Part shown: positions 1 to 6,908 of the stretch, in pieces | Numbering within the stretch: the stretch's first letter is position 1 | Layout of the letters: each line of letters starts with the position of its first letter | Assembly: GCA_947463755.1 (NCBI GenBank) | Contig: CANHUK010000004.1 | Span: 1-15,322 of the forward strand | DNA length: 15,322 nucleotides | Reading direction: 5' to 3' | Origin: Chitinophagaceae bacterium | GTDB lineage: Bacteria; Bacteroidota; Bacteroidia; Chitinophagales; Chitinophagaceae | Notes under the pieces: model-generated | What the model was told of the DNA's origin: nothing | Databases searched by the model: none | What the model saw: the letters and a program-made list of their open reading frames with translations, nothing else | Position numbers and translations under genes: made by a program

Positions 1-55
1 AACCCTTGGAGGGTTACCCCACTCTTGGAGAGTTGGCGGCTCCTGGAGAGTTGCC
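1..55. repeat. Three imperfect tandem copies of an 11-bp CTTGGAGAGTT motif, each in a small hairpin
   Basis: The motif CTTGGAGGGTT starts at 5, CTTGGAGAGTT at 24 and CCTGGAGAGTT at 42, giving periods of 19 and 18 bp. Each copy sits in its own small inverted repeat with different arms: AACCC/GGGTT (1-5/11-15), ACTCT/AGAGT (21-25/29-33) and GGCGGCTC/GAGTTGCC (35-42/48-55, with two G-T pairs). The arms differ between copies while pairing is kept. The array is cut by the window edge, so its true length is unknown. It may be a structured intergenic repeat or simply repeated coding sequence of an upstream gene. Confidence 0.5.
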
Positions 56-107
56 CGTATTCGATTTATCTGCGGTATATGCTCGTAGAATGGTGGCGAA
101 TGCGTAA
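3..107 (+). CDS. Possible 3' end of an upstream gene (partial)
   Basis: Frame 3 stays open from the left edge to a TAA at 105-107. It reads as fairly normal protein, with segments such as GYPTLGELAAPGELP and VFDLSAVYARRMVANA. Frame 1 is also open, to a TGA at 127-129, but its W- and M-rich translation is less protein-like. The tandem repeats at 1-55 lie inside this stretch and would encode the repeated GEL(A/P) residues. No domain can be recognised from 34 residues. The frame choice is an inference from residue composition only. Confidence 0.25.
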   Translation, partial: PLEGYPTLGELAAPGELPVFDLSAVYARRMVANA

Positions 108-130
108 CATGCATGTAATGCGCCATTGAC

Positions 131-943
131 ATGATCCTGCGATTCTTCATCAGATTCATTTCAGACGTCTACTGCACCATCAGGGGATGGATATGGAAGG
201 CCGGCCTCACAAGTTCGCATCGCCTGGAGGTGCTGCCTGGCAGACATTTCACCTTCACTCACTACGGAGACATCACCCGCCTGTTGTTTGAACAACAGCA
301 TCTTGTATCGATCGGGAAATCATTTGAAACGGATATCCTTCAGATTTATGCTGGTCTGATCAAGCCCGGTTCCGTAGTCTTGGACATCGGAGCCAATATC
401 GGATTGTACAGCCTGCTCGGATCGGAAAGGGTCGGCCCAAAGGGAAGGATCCTGGCATTCGAACCTGCACCGAATACCCATGCTGTGCTGCTTAACAACC
501 TGTCCGCTAATCGGATCAAGAATGTGACTGCATTGCCCATGGCACTTTCTGACAGAAACGGAATCGTGGAATTGGCCGTTCCCGTAGTAGTAAAGGCCAG
601 GTTTGAATATGGAGACTCCTATCTCTCCATGAATCCCTCAGCAACTGAAGGATCCTCCAATGCAATCCCCTGTCGACGACTGGATGAAGTCCTCGAAGAG
701 ATGAACATTTCAAAGGTGGATCTGATCAAGATCGATGTGGAGGGTGCAGAATATCTATGTCTGTCAGGGGCTGAGCGATTGCTACAGGAAGATCACAAAC
801 CCATCATCCTCCTGGAATGCGACGAGATCCTCAGCCGACGCTTTGGGCATTCGGTGTTCGATACGCTGCTCCTGTTGCACCAGCATGGCTACGAATGCGA
901 ACAGATCGGGCTTCATCAATGGATCGCACGTCCGCGTTCATAA
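131..943 (+). CDS. FkbM family SAM-dependent methyltransferase
   Basis: Probable O-methyltransferase of the FkbM family, which methylates hydroxyl groups on polyketides and surface glycans in the cytoplasm. The 270-residue protein carries the SAM-binding motif I as VLDIGANIG (residues 83-91), followed by the acidic-loop motif EPAP (111-114). The family signature KIDVEGAE spans about residues 200-207. The length is normal for the family. The first 20 residues are hydrophobic and basic and may be a membrane-facing helix rather than a signal peptide. There is no Shine-Dalgarno sequence before the ATG. The nearby acyltransferase genes suggest a polysaccharide or glycolipid substrate, but the substrate itself cannot be read from the sequence. 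The gene is convergent with the esterase gene, with 8 bp between the stop codons. Confidence 0.88.
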   Translation: MILRFFIRFISDVYCTIRGWIWKAGLTSSHRLEVLPGRHFTFTHYGDITRLLFEQQHLVSIGKSFETDILQIYAGLIKPGSVVLDIGANIGLYSLLGSERVGPKGRILAFEPAPNTHAVLLNNLSANRIKNVTALPMALSDRNGIVELAVPVVVKARFEYGDSYLSMNPSATEGSSNAIPCRRLDEVLEEMNISKVDLIKIDVEGAEYLCLSGAERLLQEDHKPIILLECDEILSRRFGHSVFDTLLLLHQHGYECEQIGLHQWIARPRS

Positions 944-950
944 TGAACGC
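934..950. terminator. Perfect palindrome over the FkbM stop codon, possible terminator
   Basis: GCGTTCAT-A-ATGAACGC has perfect 8-bp arms around a single central A. It spans the TAA stop at 941-943 and ends just before the opposing stop codon at 952-954. A short T run (957-960) follows on the + strand. The near-absent loop means a real RNA hairpin would lose some inner pairs, so terminator activity is only a guess. A protein-binding dyad is the alternative. Confidence 0.35.
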
Positions 951-951
951 A

Positions 952-2604
952 TCACCTTTTCCTGATCTTCTTCATCGGGATCTTTCGCTGCCGCGCCAAC
1001 ATCCAGGTCAAAAAATCAGGTTCCGCAAAGGCATTGTCCCAGCTGTTGTGGTTCACTCCGGGATACTCCTTGTACTCGACGATCTTCACTTGAAGCTGCT
1101 TCAACCTGTCCACCATATTCCTTGAGAGATTTACATCTACGACGGCGTCCTTGTCGCCGTGGAATACCCTGAAGGCGGTTTCACCCACCCGGTTGTCATA
1201 CTGTTCAATATTTCCACCGCCACAGATGGGCACAGCCGCCGCAAATAAAGCGGGATTTCGATAGACCAGTTCGAAAGTGCCCATACCTCCCATCGACAGG
1301 CCGGTCACATAGACCCGCTGCGGATCCACGGACTCGTCACGGATCACCTGTTTCAGCAACTCTTGTGCAGCTTCCAGCGGCCAGTTGGGTGCTCCGGCAT
1401 AATTGAATGAAAATTTACCGGGTTCTTTCCCACGATCGATGACTGCCCAGTAACTGTTTTCCGGACATTGTGGGAGGATGATGATCGCGGGGAAAGCAGT
1501 CCGGTTTTCTGGTTTCAGGAACATCTTTGCCCCGTGGATGAGTTGCTTCTCATTGTCGGTACCGCGTTCTCCGGCACCATGCAGGAAAAGCAGTACAGGA
1601 TATTTCCGGGAACGATCATATCCTTCCGGATAAAGTATACGATAAGGCAGCTCTTTTCCTTCAGACAGGGTGAAGGTCTTTTTCTCATAAACTTTCATAG
1701 CGGGGTCATACATGCTTTTGGTCAGCCATCCCTGTTGCTGCAACCAGTCGCCAAAACGGTCGATCCATTGATCGGATGGCATTTTCTGGGTCTTCATTCC
1801 AAACCCGTGACCGCCGCGGGCATACATGTGCATTTCCACGCTCTTTTTGGCATTCAGCCAGGTGCGATAGAGTGATACACTATGCGGAGCCAGGTCCAGC
1901 CCGTCATCACTGGCTGCTGCAAGGAACAACGGAGGTGCATCAGATGCGGGACTGCCGATCATTTCATCAGGAAAGAACGGATAGATCGGCGCAACGAAAG
2001 CGGGTCGGTCCTCGGCCGTATAACCGAATGCCGAAGCACCCGCCACCGTCCCGCCGGCTGAAAATCCCATGATACCAACCCTGGATGGATCCAATCTCCA
2101 TTCATCTGCATGCTTACGGACATAGCGGATCGCGGCCCTACCATCGGCAATGCTCAACGGGATGAGTTTTCTACTTTCGGCCTGGAATGCAGGCGTTCCC
2201 CAATTCACACCCATCTCAGCCACCGGGTCGGAGGTCATGCTCCTTACGAGGCGATACTTCAACACAAAACAAGTCACACCCTTTTTTACGAGCCAACGGG
2301 CGACATCAAAACCTTCACTGTCGATCGACAGGGCGCGGAAGGCACCGCCCGGACAAATCACGACAGACGTTCCATTGGCCTTCCCCGGCTCCGGACTGAA
2401 AACTGTCAAAGTAGGTTTACTCACGTTGTAAACAACACGGGTCTTCCACCCATTTTGATTGTTCTCGGCTTCCGCCCAATCCCAGCTTTCGGATCCTGGG
2501 GGCGTACCCTCATACAAAGGAATTATCTTGTCCTGCGCAACAGAGATTCCGCAAATGTTGAAACTGATGATAGCTGCGAAAAATATGCGAAAAAAATTGT
2601 TCAT
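952..2604 (-). CDS. Secreted double esterase: two alpha/beta-hydrolase domains fused
   Basis: An exported protein of about 550 residues with two alpha/beta-hydrolase domains. I place the start at 2604 because MNNFFRIFFAAII begins a clean signal peptide ending near SVAQ. The ORF extends 29 codons further upstream, but those residues have no signal-peptide character. The N-terminal domain resembles the acetyl/feruloyl esterase group often labelled xylanase-associated. It has oxyanion motif CPGGAF, nucleophile GFSAGG (Ser182), acid SDDG (Asp233/234) and GGHGFG (His266). The C-terminal domain resembles PHB-depolymerase/prolyl-oligopeptidase-like esterases. It has HGAGERG (342-348), GLSMGG (Ser437), GDKDAVV (acid Asp486) and NHNSWD (His519). 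Both catalytic triads look intact. The likely role is deacylation of plant or algal polysaccharide side chains in the periplasm or outside, inferred from the family. No SusC/D or glycosidase gene is adjacent. Confidence 0.85.
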   Translation of the reverse strand: MNNFFRIFFAAIISFNICGISVAQDKIIPLYEGTPPGSESWDWAEAENNQNGWKTRVVYNVSKPTLTVFSPEPGKANGTSVVICPGGAFRALSIDSEGFDVARWLVKKGVTCFVLKYRLVRSMTSDPVAEMGVNWGTPAFQAESRKLIPLSIADGRAAIRYVRKHADEWRLDPSRVGIMGFSAGGTVAGASAFGYTAEDRPAFVAPIYPFFPDEMIGSPASDAPPLFLAAASDDGLDLAPHSVSLYRTWLNAKKSVEMHMYARGGHGFGMKTQKMPSDQWIDRFGDWLQQQGWLTKSMYDPAMKVYEKKTFTLSEGKELPYRILYPEGYDRSRKYPVLLFLHGAGERGTDNEKQLIHGAKMFLKPENRTAFPAIIILPQCPENSYWAVIDRGKEPGKFSFNYAGAPNWPLEAAQELLKQVIRDESVDPQRVYVTGLSMGGMGTFELVYRNPALFAAAVPICGGGNIEQYDNRVGETAFRVFHGDKDAVVDVNLSRNMVDRLKQLQVKIVEYKEYPGVNHNSWDNAFAEPDFLTWMLARQRKIPMKKIRKR

Positions 2605-2900
2605 GCCCCTGCTTTTGAAAGAGGATCGACATGCAGATAATTGCCTTCTTACACAAAATGATGCGTTAGAAATTCCTGCAATTACACGCATAAACGATCA
2701 TTTAATATGTTTAAGAACCGAGTGAATGGTTCAAATATGCTAAGACCTGATCGGCCAATTTCTACAAATTAAGGCATTTGATAAATTTTACAATACAATT
2801 CTGATCAGAAGAAAAAGGATCCCTAAATTGTCCTAAGAAACATACTTTCCAAAGAACAAGTGTGTTACAGAAGCCATCATAAACCATCCAATAAGATACA
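2605..2900. promoter_or_regulatory. AT-rich divergent intergenic region (esterase / MBOAT)
   Basis: This 296-bp spacer separates the divergently transcribed esterase and acyltransferase genes and should hold both promoters. It is markedly AT-rich. A TTTG at 2777-2780 could be a -33 element for the + strand, but I see no convincing TAnnTTTG partner. The perfect dyad at 2799-2810 is the only clear structured element. Open frames on either strand here read as non-protein and were not called. Confidence 0.5.
2799..2810. promoter_or_regulatory. Perfect 12-bp dyad TTCTGATCAGAA, possible operator
   Basis: TTCTGATCAGAA is its own reverse complement. It lies 90 bp upstream of the MBOAT start and about 195 bp upstream of the esterase start. 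Its position in a divergent spacer fits a regulator-binding site, but a single 12-bp dyad could arise by chance in AT-rich DNA. Confidence 0.25.
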
Positions 2901-4334
2901 GTGCTCTTTAATTCGTTTGAGTTTTTACTTTTTCTTCCGGCTGTCTTCATCTTGTACTGGTTTGTTTTCGACAAGAAATTGGCTGTCCAGAATGGATTGA
3001 TCCTCATTGCCAGCTATTTTTTCTATGGATGGTGGAGTTGGAAATTCATGCTTTTACTGCTGGCCAGTACGGCGATTGACTATGGATATGGATTTGGGGT
3101 AGCATCAGATAACAAGCGCACGTCCAGGATATTTTTGTGGCTTAGTATCCTGAATAATCTTGGAATACTTTGTCTGTTCAAGTACTATGATTTTTTTGCG
3201 CTTCAGTTCCAGCAGGCATTTGATACCATTGGCATTCACTTCGAACCCAAATTGCTGCATTTGGCATTGCCGATCGGAATATCCTTTTACACATTCCATG
3301 GAATGTCCTACGTATTCGACATCTACAGAGGATTACAAAAACCGATCAGAAATTTCGTTGACTATGCAGTTTTTGTCAGTTTTTTCCCACTGCTCGTAGC
3401 AGGACCCATTGAAAGAGCAGGACATCTTCTACCCCAAGTATGCAAACCCAGAATATTTTCTATGGATCAGGCCAAGGAGGGATGCAGTCTGATCCTATGG
3501 GGCATGTTCAAGAAAGTGATCATAGCTGATAGTCTGGCCGGTATGGTTGATGAGATATTCGTTAACTATCAATCTCATTCAGCCACGACTTTGATCATCG
3601 GGGCCGTATCATTTAGTTTTCAGATCTATTGTGACTTCAGCGGTTATTCTGATATAGCTCTGGGTACAGCGAAACTCTTTGGGTTTGAATTGCTCAGTAA
3701 TTTTAAATTTCCTTATTTCTCAAGAGACCTCGCAGAATTCTGGAGAAGATGGCATATCTCTCTGTCTTCATGGTTCAGGGATTACCTCTACATACCTCTA
3801 GGTGGATCAAGATCTGGGAAGAAAAAGGCAGTCCTCAACACATTTATCATATTTATCGTAAGTGGATTCTGGCATGGTGCAAGCTGGAATTTCATTGTCT
3901 GGGGATTCATTCACGCCTGTGGTTTCATGCCACTTCTTCTGATGGATCGGAATAGAAAAAACATACATGAAGTGACTGCGCAGTTCAATTCGCTGCCATC
4001 AATTCAGGAACTTCTTAAGATGTGCAGCACTTTTATATTCGTGACCATAGCATGGATCTTTTTCAGAGCAGAAGATCTTTCAACCGCAACAGGATTTGTC
4101 CTGCGCATTTTTAAGGATCTCATATATGATCCCCTTCAATTACTTAGGTTACCTGAAGGAAAGATGGCATTTGCTTATATCATTCCATTAATTTGTATGG
4201 ACTGGCGGTTAAGAAGAAACGAAAGAAACTATCATTTCAATAAAGTGTTGGCAATATTGATGACGATCATGGTACTGCTATATCTATTAAAATCCTTCGG
4301 AATGAATACCAGTTTTATTTACTTTCAATTTTAG
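2901..4334 (+). CDS. MBOAT family O-acyltransferase (AlgI-like)
   Basis: A polytopic inner-membrane acyltransferase of 477 residues that moves acyl groups, usually acetyl, across or at the membrane for transfer to an exported polysaccharide. It starts with GTG; the resulting MLFNSFEFLLFLP is the typical N-terminus of AlgI-type MBOAT proteins, which fixes the start. Family motifs include LPIGISFYTF (123-132), DFSGYSDIA (245-253), FWRRWHISLSSWFRDYLYIPLG with His285, and SGFWHGASWN with the invariant catalytic His325. The gene lies 4 bp before an SGNH/AlgX-like gene, the usual partner arrangement in alginate-acetylation-like and Dlt-like systems. GC content is clearly lower than in the genes on either side of the 2.9-5.3 kb block, suggesting transfer. 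The glycan acceptor is unknown. Confidence 0.93.
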   Translation: MLFNSFEFLLFLPAVFILYWFVFDKKLAVQNGLILIASYFFYGWWSWKFMLLLLASTAIDYGYGFGVASDNKRTSRIFLWLSILNNLGILCLFKYYDFFALQFQQAFDTIGIHFEPKLLHLALPIGISFYTFHGMSYVFDIYRGLQKPIRNFVDYAVFVSFFPLLVAGPIERAGHLLPQVCKPRIFSMDQAKEGCSLILWGMFKKVIIADSLAGMVDEIFVNYQSHSATTLIIGAVSFSFQIYCDFSGYSDIALGTAKLFGFELLSNFKFPYFSRDLAEFWRRWHISLSSWFRDYLYIPLGGSRSGKKKAVLNTFIIFIVSGFWHGASWNFIVWGFIHACGFMPLLLMDRNRKNIHEVTAQFNSLPSIQELLKMCSTFIFVTIAWIFFRAEDLSTATGFVLRIFKDLIYDPLQLLRLPEGKMAFAYIIPLICMDWRLRRNERNYHFNKVLAILMTIMVLLYLLKSFGMNTSFIYFQF

Positions 4335-4338
4335 GTAA

Positions 4339-5268
4339 ATGTTCTTCTTCCTACGAAAGGTCATCATTCACTGCATTTGGTCTATTTCAGGAGTTTTGCT
4401 GGTACTTTTCCTGATACAGGGGAGATATTGGAAATCAAGAACACCTGTGATGAAACATGAAATATTGTTGAATGTGAAGCCGGACAAAAGTCCGGCTGGC
4501 CTGATCATGGGATCCTCCCACGCTTTTTTTGGGATCAACGGAAAACTGCTTAATGGAGAATGGTATAACCTGTCATCAATTAGTCAAAGTATTCATGAAG
4601 ACTTAGATATCATAGAATATGTTGACTCCCTGAATATAAATATTAAAAGTATCATACTTCCAATCAGTTATTTCACCAACTTTTACAGTCTGGCTGAGAA
4701 TGAGGTGTATGGTGAAAGAATCCGAATTTTTGACTATCAACATTCTTTCGGATTGAGCTATAGTGGTAAAATAGATATGAAATCCCGGTTTTATCTGATG
4801 ACTGCAATTTCACAACACATTTATAAAAAAGACAATAGACATAAAATTGACGATCACGGTAATCTGCTAAGGGAATGTTCCGATTCCATTGGAAATTTCA
4901 AGGATATTGACCAGATCTTCAAGAGTCATGAGTTCAAATCAGATTTATCAGGTATCCATCCTGATTTAAATAGTATCATTAAATTTTGTAATGAAAAGGA
5001 TATTAATTTGATACTATTGATTATGCCCTTTACCACGGAATATAATCATCGACTTGATAAAACTAAATTCAATGCATTTATTATTCGATTGAAAATGAAT
5101 TTAAATTCCAAGAATATCCGTTTTCATGATGAAAGACATTTTTTCAGTCTCGATTCCGAGCCCCTTATGTTTCAGGATCCGGATCACCTCTCGGCTTGCG
5201 GTCAGGAAATCTTTTCAAAGCATCTTGATCAGCTCATCAAAGATGGTACTGAAGTTCCGATCAAATGA
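4339..5268 (+). CDS. SGNH-hydrolase-like acyl-transfer partner of the MBOAT protein (AlgX/DltD-like)
   Basis: A 309-residue protein with one N-terminal membrane helix (about residues 5-27) and an exported domain. The SGNH block I appears as IMGSSH (56-61), with Ser60 the likely nucleophile. The C-terminal block V appears as DPDHLSACGQ, with Asp280 and His283 as the likely rest of the triad. The spacing and the final DxxHL-G fit DltD- and AlgX/AlgJ-type partners that move acyl groups from an MBOAT protein to a polymer outside the membrane. It starts 4 bp after the MBOAT stop, so the two are very probably co-translated. It is the most AT-rich gene of the window (two sampled 60-bp lines contain about 27-30% GC). 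A GC-rich perfect hairpin lies inside its 5' part (4478-4497). The middle region is not recognisable by eye. Confidence 0.75.
   Translation: MFFFLRKVIIHCIWSISGVLLVLFLIQGRYWKSRTPVMKHEILLNVKPDKSPAGLIMGSSHAFFGINGKLLNGEWYNLSSISQSIHEDLDIIEYVDSLNINIKSIILPISYFTNFYSLAENEVYGERIRIFDYQHSFGLSYSGKIDMKSRFYLMTAISQHIYKKDNRHKIDDHGNLLRECSDSIGNFKDIDQIFKSHEFKSDLSGIHPDLNSIIKFCNEKDINLILLIMPFTTEYNHRLDKTKFNAFIIRLKMNLNSKNIRFHDERHFFSLDSEPLMFQDPDHLSACGQEIFSKHLDQLIKDGTEVPIK
4478..4497 (+). other. Perfect 8-bp hairpin with AAAA tetraloop inside the SGNH-like gene
   Basis: AGCCGGAC (4478-4485), loop AAAA and GTCCGGCT (4490-4497) form a perfect stem. It stands out as a GC-rich island in very AT-rich coding sequence, about 47 codons after the start. 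No T run follows, so it is not a standard intrinsic terminator. It could affect mRNA stability or polarity between the MBOAT and SGNH parts. Confidence 0.5.
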
Positions 5269-5321
5269 AAGTTATCAAGTCATCGAAACAGGAGAATAAT
5301 CCGTCGCAAGGCAGGATTGTA

Positions 5322-6137
5322 ATGAATGATCATTTCATATCTGTTTTGCTGACCGCGACTTGCATGATCTTTCTATCGTGCAATGCCATTCGACTGCCAA
5401 CATCGTTGAATGATGACAATATTCCGGTGACCGGATCTGCATTCTATGAACGATCGGCAGCATTTCACTGGAAACACCGTGACTCCCTGGCTCTGCAGAT
5501 GTTTGAGGCCGGACAGATTCCGCAAAGGTTCCTGAAGCTTGTAACCATAACCAGCCGCATGAACGATTCCAGCGGAAAAATCTGGAAAGCCCGGCTTCAA
5601 GTCACGCAGGATTATTTCATGGTGGGTACGCGCCGAGACTTCGCCCGAGTGCCCATTACACCCATGGTGGCGCAGAATATCGCCGACCGGACCCATACGG
5701 CTCTTCCCACCCGGAAAGTGGTGGATCTGATCCATGCACAGGCACGTGTCAAACTCGAACCGGTTCCGCTCTACGCACATCGCGACAGCACTGTGATCAT
5801 GCGGCATCACGACCTGATCATCGAAGGTCAGCGGAAAGGAAAAAACGGTTTGATCAGCGGGATCAAGAAGGACGTCGTACTGAGCAGCAGGGATGCCTGG
5901 AAAGGTCGGACACATCGCGTGGCCATATATGGCTGGCATAAGTCAGACGGAAAACCTATCCAGCCCTTATATACGGGACATGTCGACTGGTATGTTGATT
6001 ACAGTCACGGCATCCGTCTGGTGGACCGGAAAGTCAGGGTGAACGGCCGACGAATGGATTACCTCGAATTGCTGAATCACCCCAAACTCAGAGGACTGTT
6101 ATCAGATGAACCGGGGGAGATGATGTTGCGATACTGA
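5322..6137 (+). CDS. Uncharacterised lipoprotein with conserved-looking YGWH and DYSHG motifs
   Basis: A predicted lipoprotein of 271 residues that I cannot assign to a named family. I chose ATG 5322 because it begins MNDHFISVLLTATCMIFLSC, a lipoprotein signal with the lipidated Cys at residue 20. An upstream in-frame ATG at 5265 overlaps the SGNH stop (ATGA) and would add 19 polar residues ahead of the signal, but it could provide translational coupling. Well-ordered motifs follow: GTRRDFARVPITPMVAQ (about 102-118), LPTRKVVDLIH (128-138), AIYGWH then IQPLY (about 201-217), His220 and YVDYSHGIRLV (224-234). The pattern of His, Asp and Ser residues looks like an enzyme or a ligand-binding site; that is an inference. 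Its GC content is back to the window's normal level, unlike the two genes before it, so it may not belong to the same acquired block. It converges on the bicupin gene. Confidence 0.7.
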   Translation: MNDHFISVLLTATCMIFLSCNAIRLPTSLNDDNIPVTGSAFYERSAAFHWKHRDSLALQMFEAGQIPQRFLKLVTITSRMNDSSGKIWKARLQVTQDYFMVGTRRDFARVPITPMVAQNIADRTHTALPTRKVVDLIHAQARVKLEPVPLYAHRDSTVIMRHHDLIIEGQRKGKNGLISGIKKDVVLSSRDAWKGRTHRVAIYGWHKSDGKPIQPLYTGHVDWYVDYSHGIRLVDRKVRVNGRRMDYLELLNHPKLRGLLSDEPGEMMLRY

Positions 6138-6146
6138 CAGTGTCAG
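6134..6146. terminator. Palindrome CTGACA-G-TGTCAG over a convergent stop codon
   Basis: Perfect 6-bp arms around a single G overlap the lipoprotein stop (6135-6137). The palindrome ends three bases before the bicupin stop codon at 6149-6151. The placement is the same as that of the palindrome at 934-950 at the other tight convergent junction. There is no T run on either strand, so intrinsic termination is doubtful. Confidence 0.25.
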
Positions 6147-6148
6147 AT

Positions 6149-6886
6149 TCAATTCCACTGGATCGCGAAATAAAGCGCAGGACGCTTCCCGATGTTCGTT
6201 ATGTTATGCGGCAGCATCGATGCCACCCAGGCGGCCTGACCGGTGGTGATCCGGTGAGGATTTGAGCCAAGGGTCATCTCACCCTCACCATCGATCATGA
6301 GGATGATCTCTTCGTTCTGATGTGTGTGGGGTGCATGACTGCTCAAGCCGGGGTTCAACTGGGTGATATGGATGTCGAAGCGTTTCATGGTCACGGTCTT
6401 TCGGTCAAATAGCTGACGCACACCGCCCTTTTCGTGCGCTCGAAAGGTCATATCAAACCAATCCATCATGAAAGATGGTCCTGCAGCATGTCCACCTTCC
6501 TCATCACGACCAGCGGCATCCATACGCATTTCGTAGATGGCTGCCTCGTCCTTTCGGGGATTGCGAAATGTAACCGCATCCCCTGGCATTACGAATACGA
6601 CCGATCCCTTTTCGAGCCGGCGGGTCTGACCATTCAGGGAAACATCAACAGGTCCTTCCTTGATGATGAAAAACATCTCCGGACCCGAAGCCTGCATCTG
6701 TATAATTTTCCGCTTGCCACCACGTATGGTATGGCCCTGAAGGTGCTGATGTGAGAGCACCGCGCCTGAACCATTAAAGATGGTGCCCTTCGGATTCCAA
6801 TCATATACCGAGGATTCAAGCCGGCTCTGAGCGAACAGGACCTGAAAGCAGGAAATAAATACAAACAGACCGGCCAGTGATCGCAT
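6149..6886 (-). CDS. Exported bicupin protein, last gene of the D-amino-acid operon
   Basis: A 245-residue protein with a signal peptide (MRSLAGLFVFISCFQVLFAQ) and two cupin barrels. The N-terminal cupin (about 50-115) lacks a clear metal-ligand set. The C-terminal cupin (about 165-245) has HAPHTHQNEE, with His187, His189 and Glu193 in the H-x-H-x3-E pattern, and a later His227 in LPHNIT; these would bind a metal. The layout recalls bicupins such as ureidoglycine aminohydrolase, but the exported location and poor N-terminal site argue against naming it so. It starts 22 bp after the epimerase stop, in an A/T-only stretch typical of Bacteroidota start regions, and is probably the operon's last gene. 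Its substrate is unknown. An exported role in handling a released amino acid, amide or sugar derivative is an inference from context. Confidence 0.8.
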   Translation of the reverse strand: MRSLAGLFVFISCFQVLFAQSRLESSVYDWNPKGTIFNGSGAVLSHQHLQGHTIRGGKRKIIQMQASGPEMFFIIKEGPVDVSLNGQTRRLEKGSVVFVMPGDAVTFRNPRKDEAAIYEMRMDAAGRDEEGGHAAGPSFMMDWFDMTFRAHEKGGVRQLFDRKTVTMKRFDIHITQLNPGLSSHAPHTHQNEEIILMIDGEGEMTLGSNPHRITTGQAAWVASMLPHNITNIGKRPALYFAIQWN

Positions 6887-6908
6887 ATTTATTTTTTTAA
6901 GTGTATGC

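Noticed and set aside
2762..3007. 81-codon - strand frame across the MBOAT start
   Set aside because: It lies antisense to the clear MBOAT N-terminus, and its K-, N- and S-rich translation has no recognisable feature.
5373..5939. 188-codon - strand frame within the lipoprotein gene
   Set aside because: It is a long shadow frame in a GC-richer gene. The + strand protein has a signal peptide and ordered motifs, and the antisense one has none.
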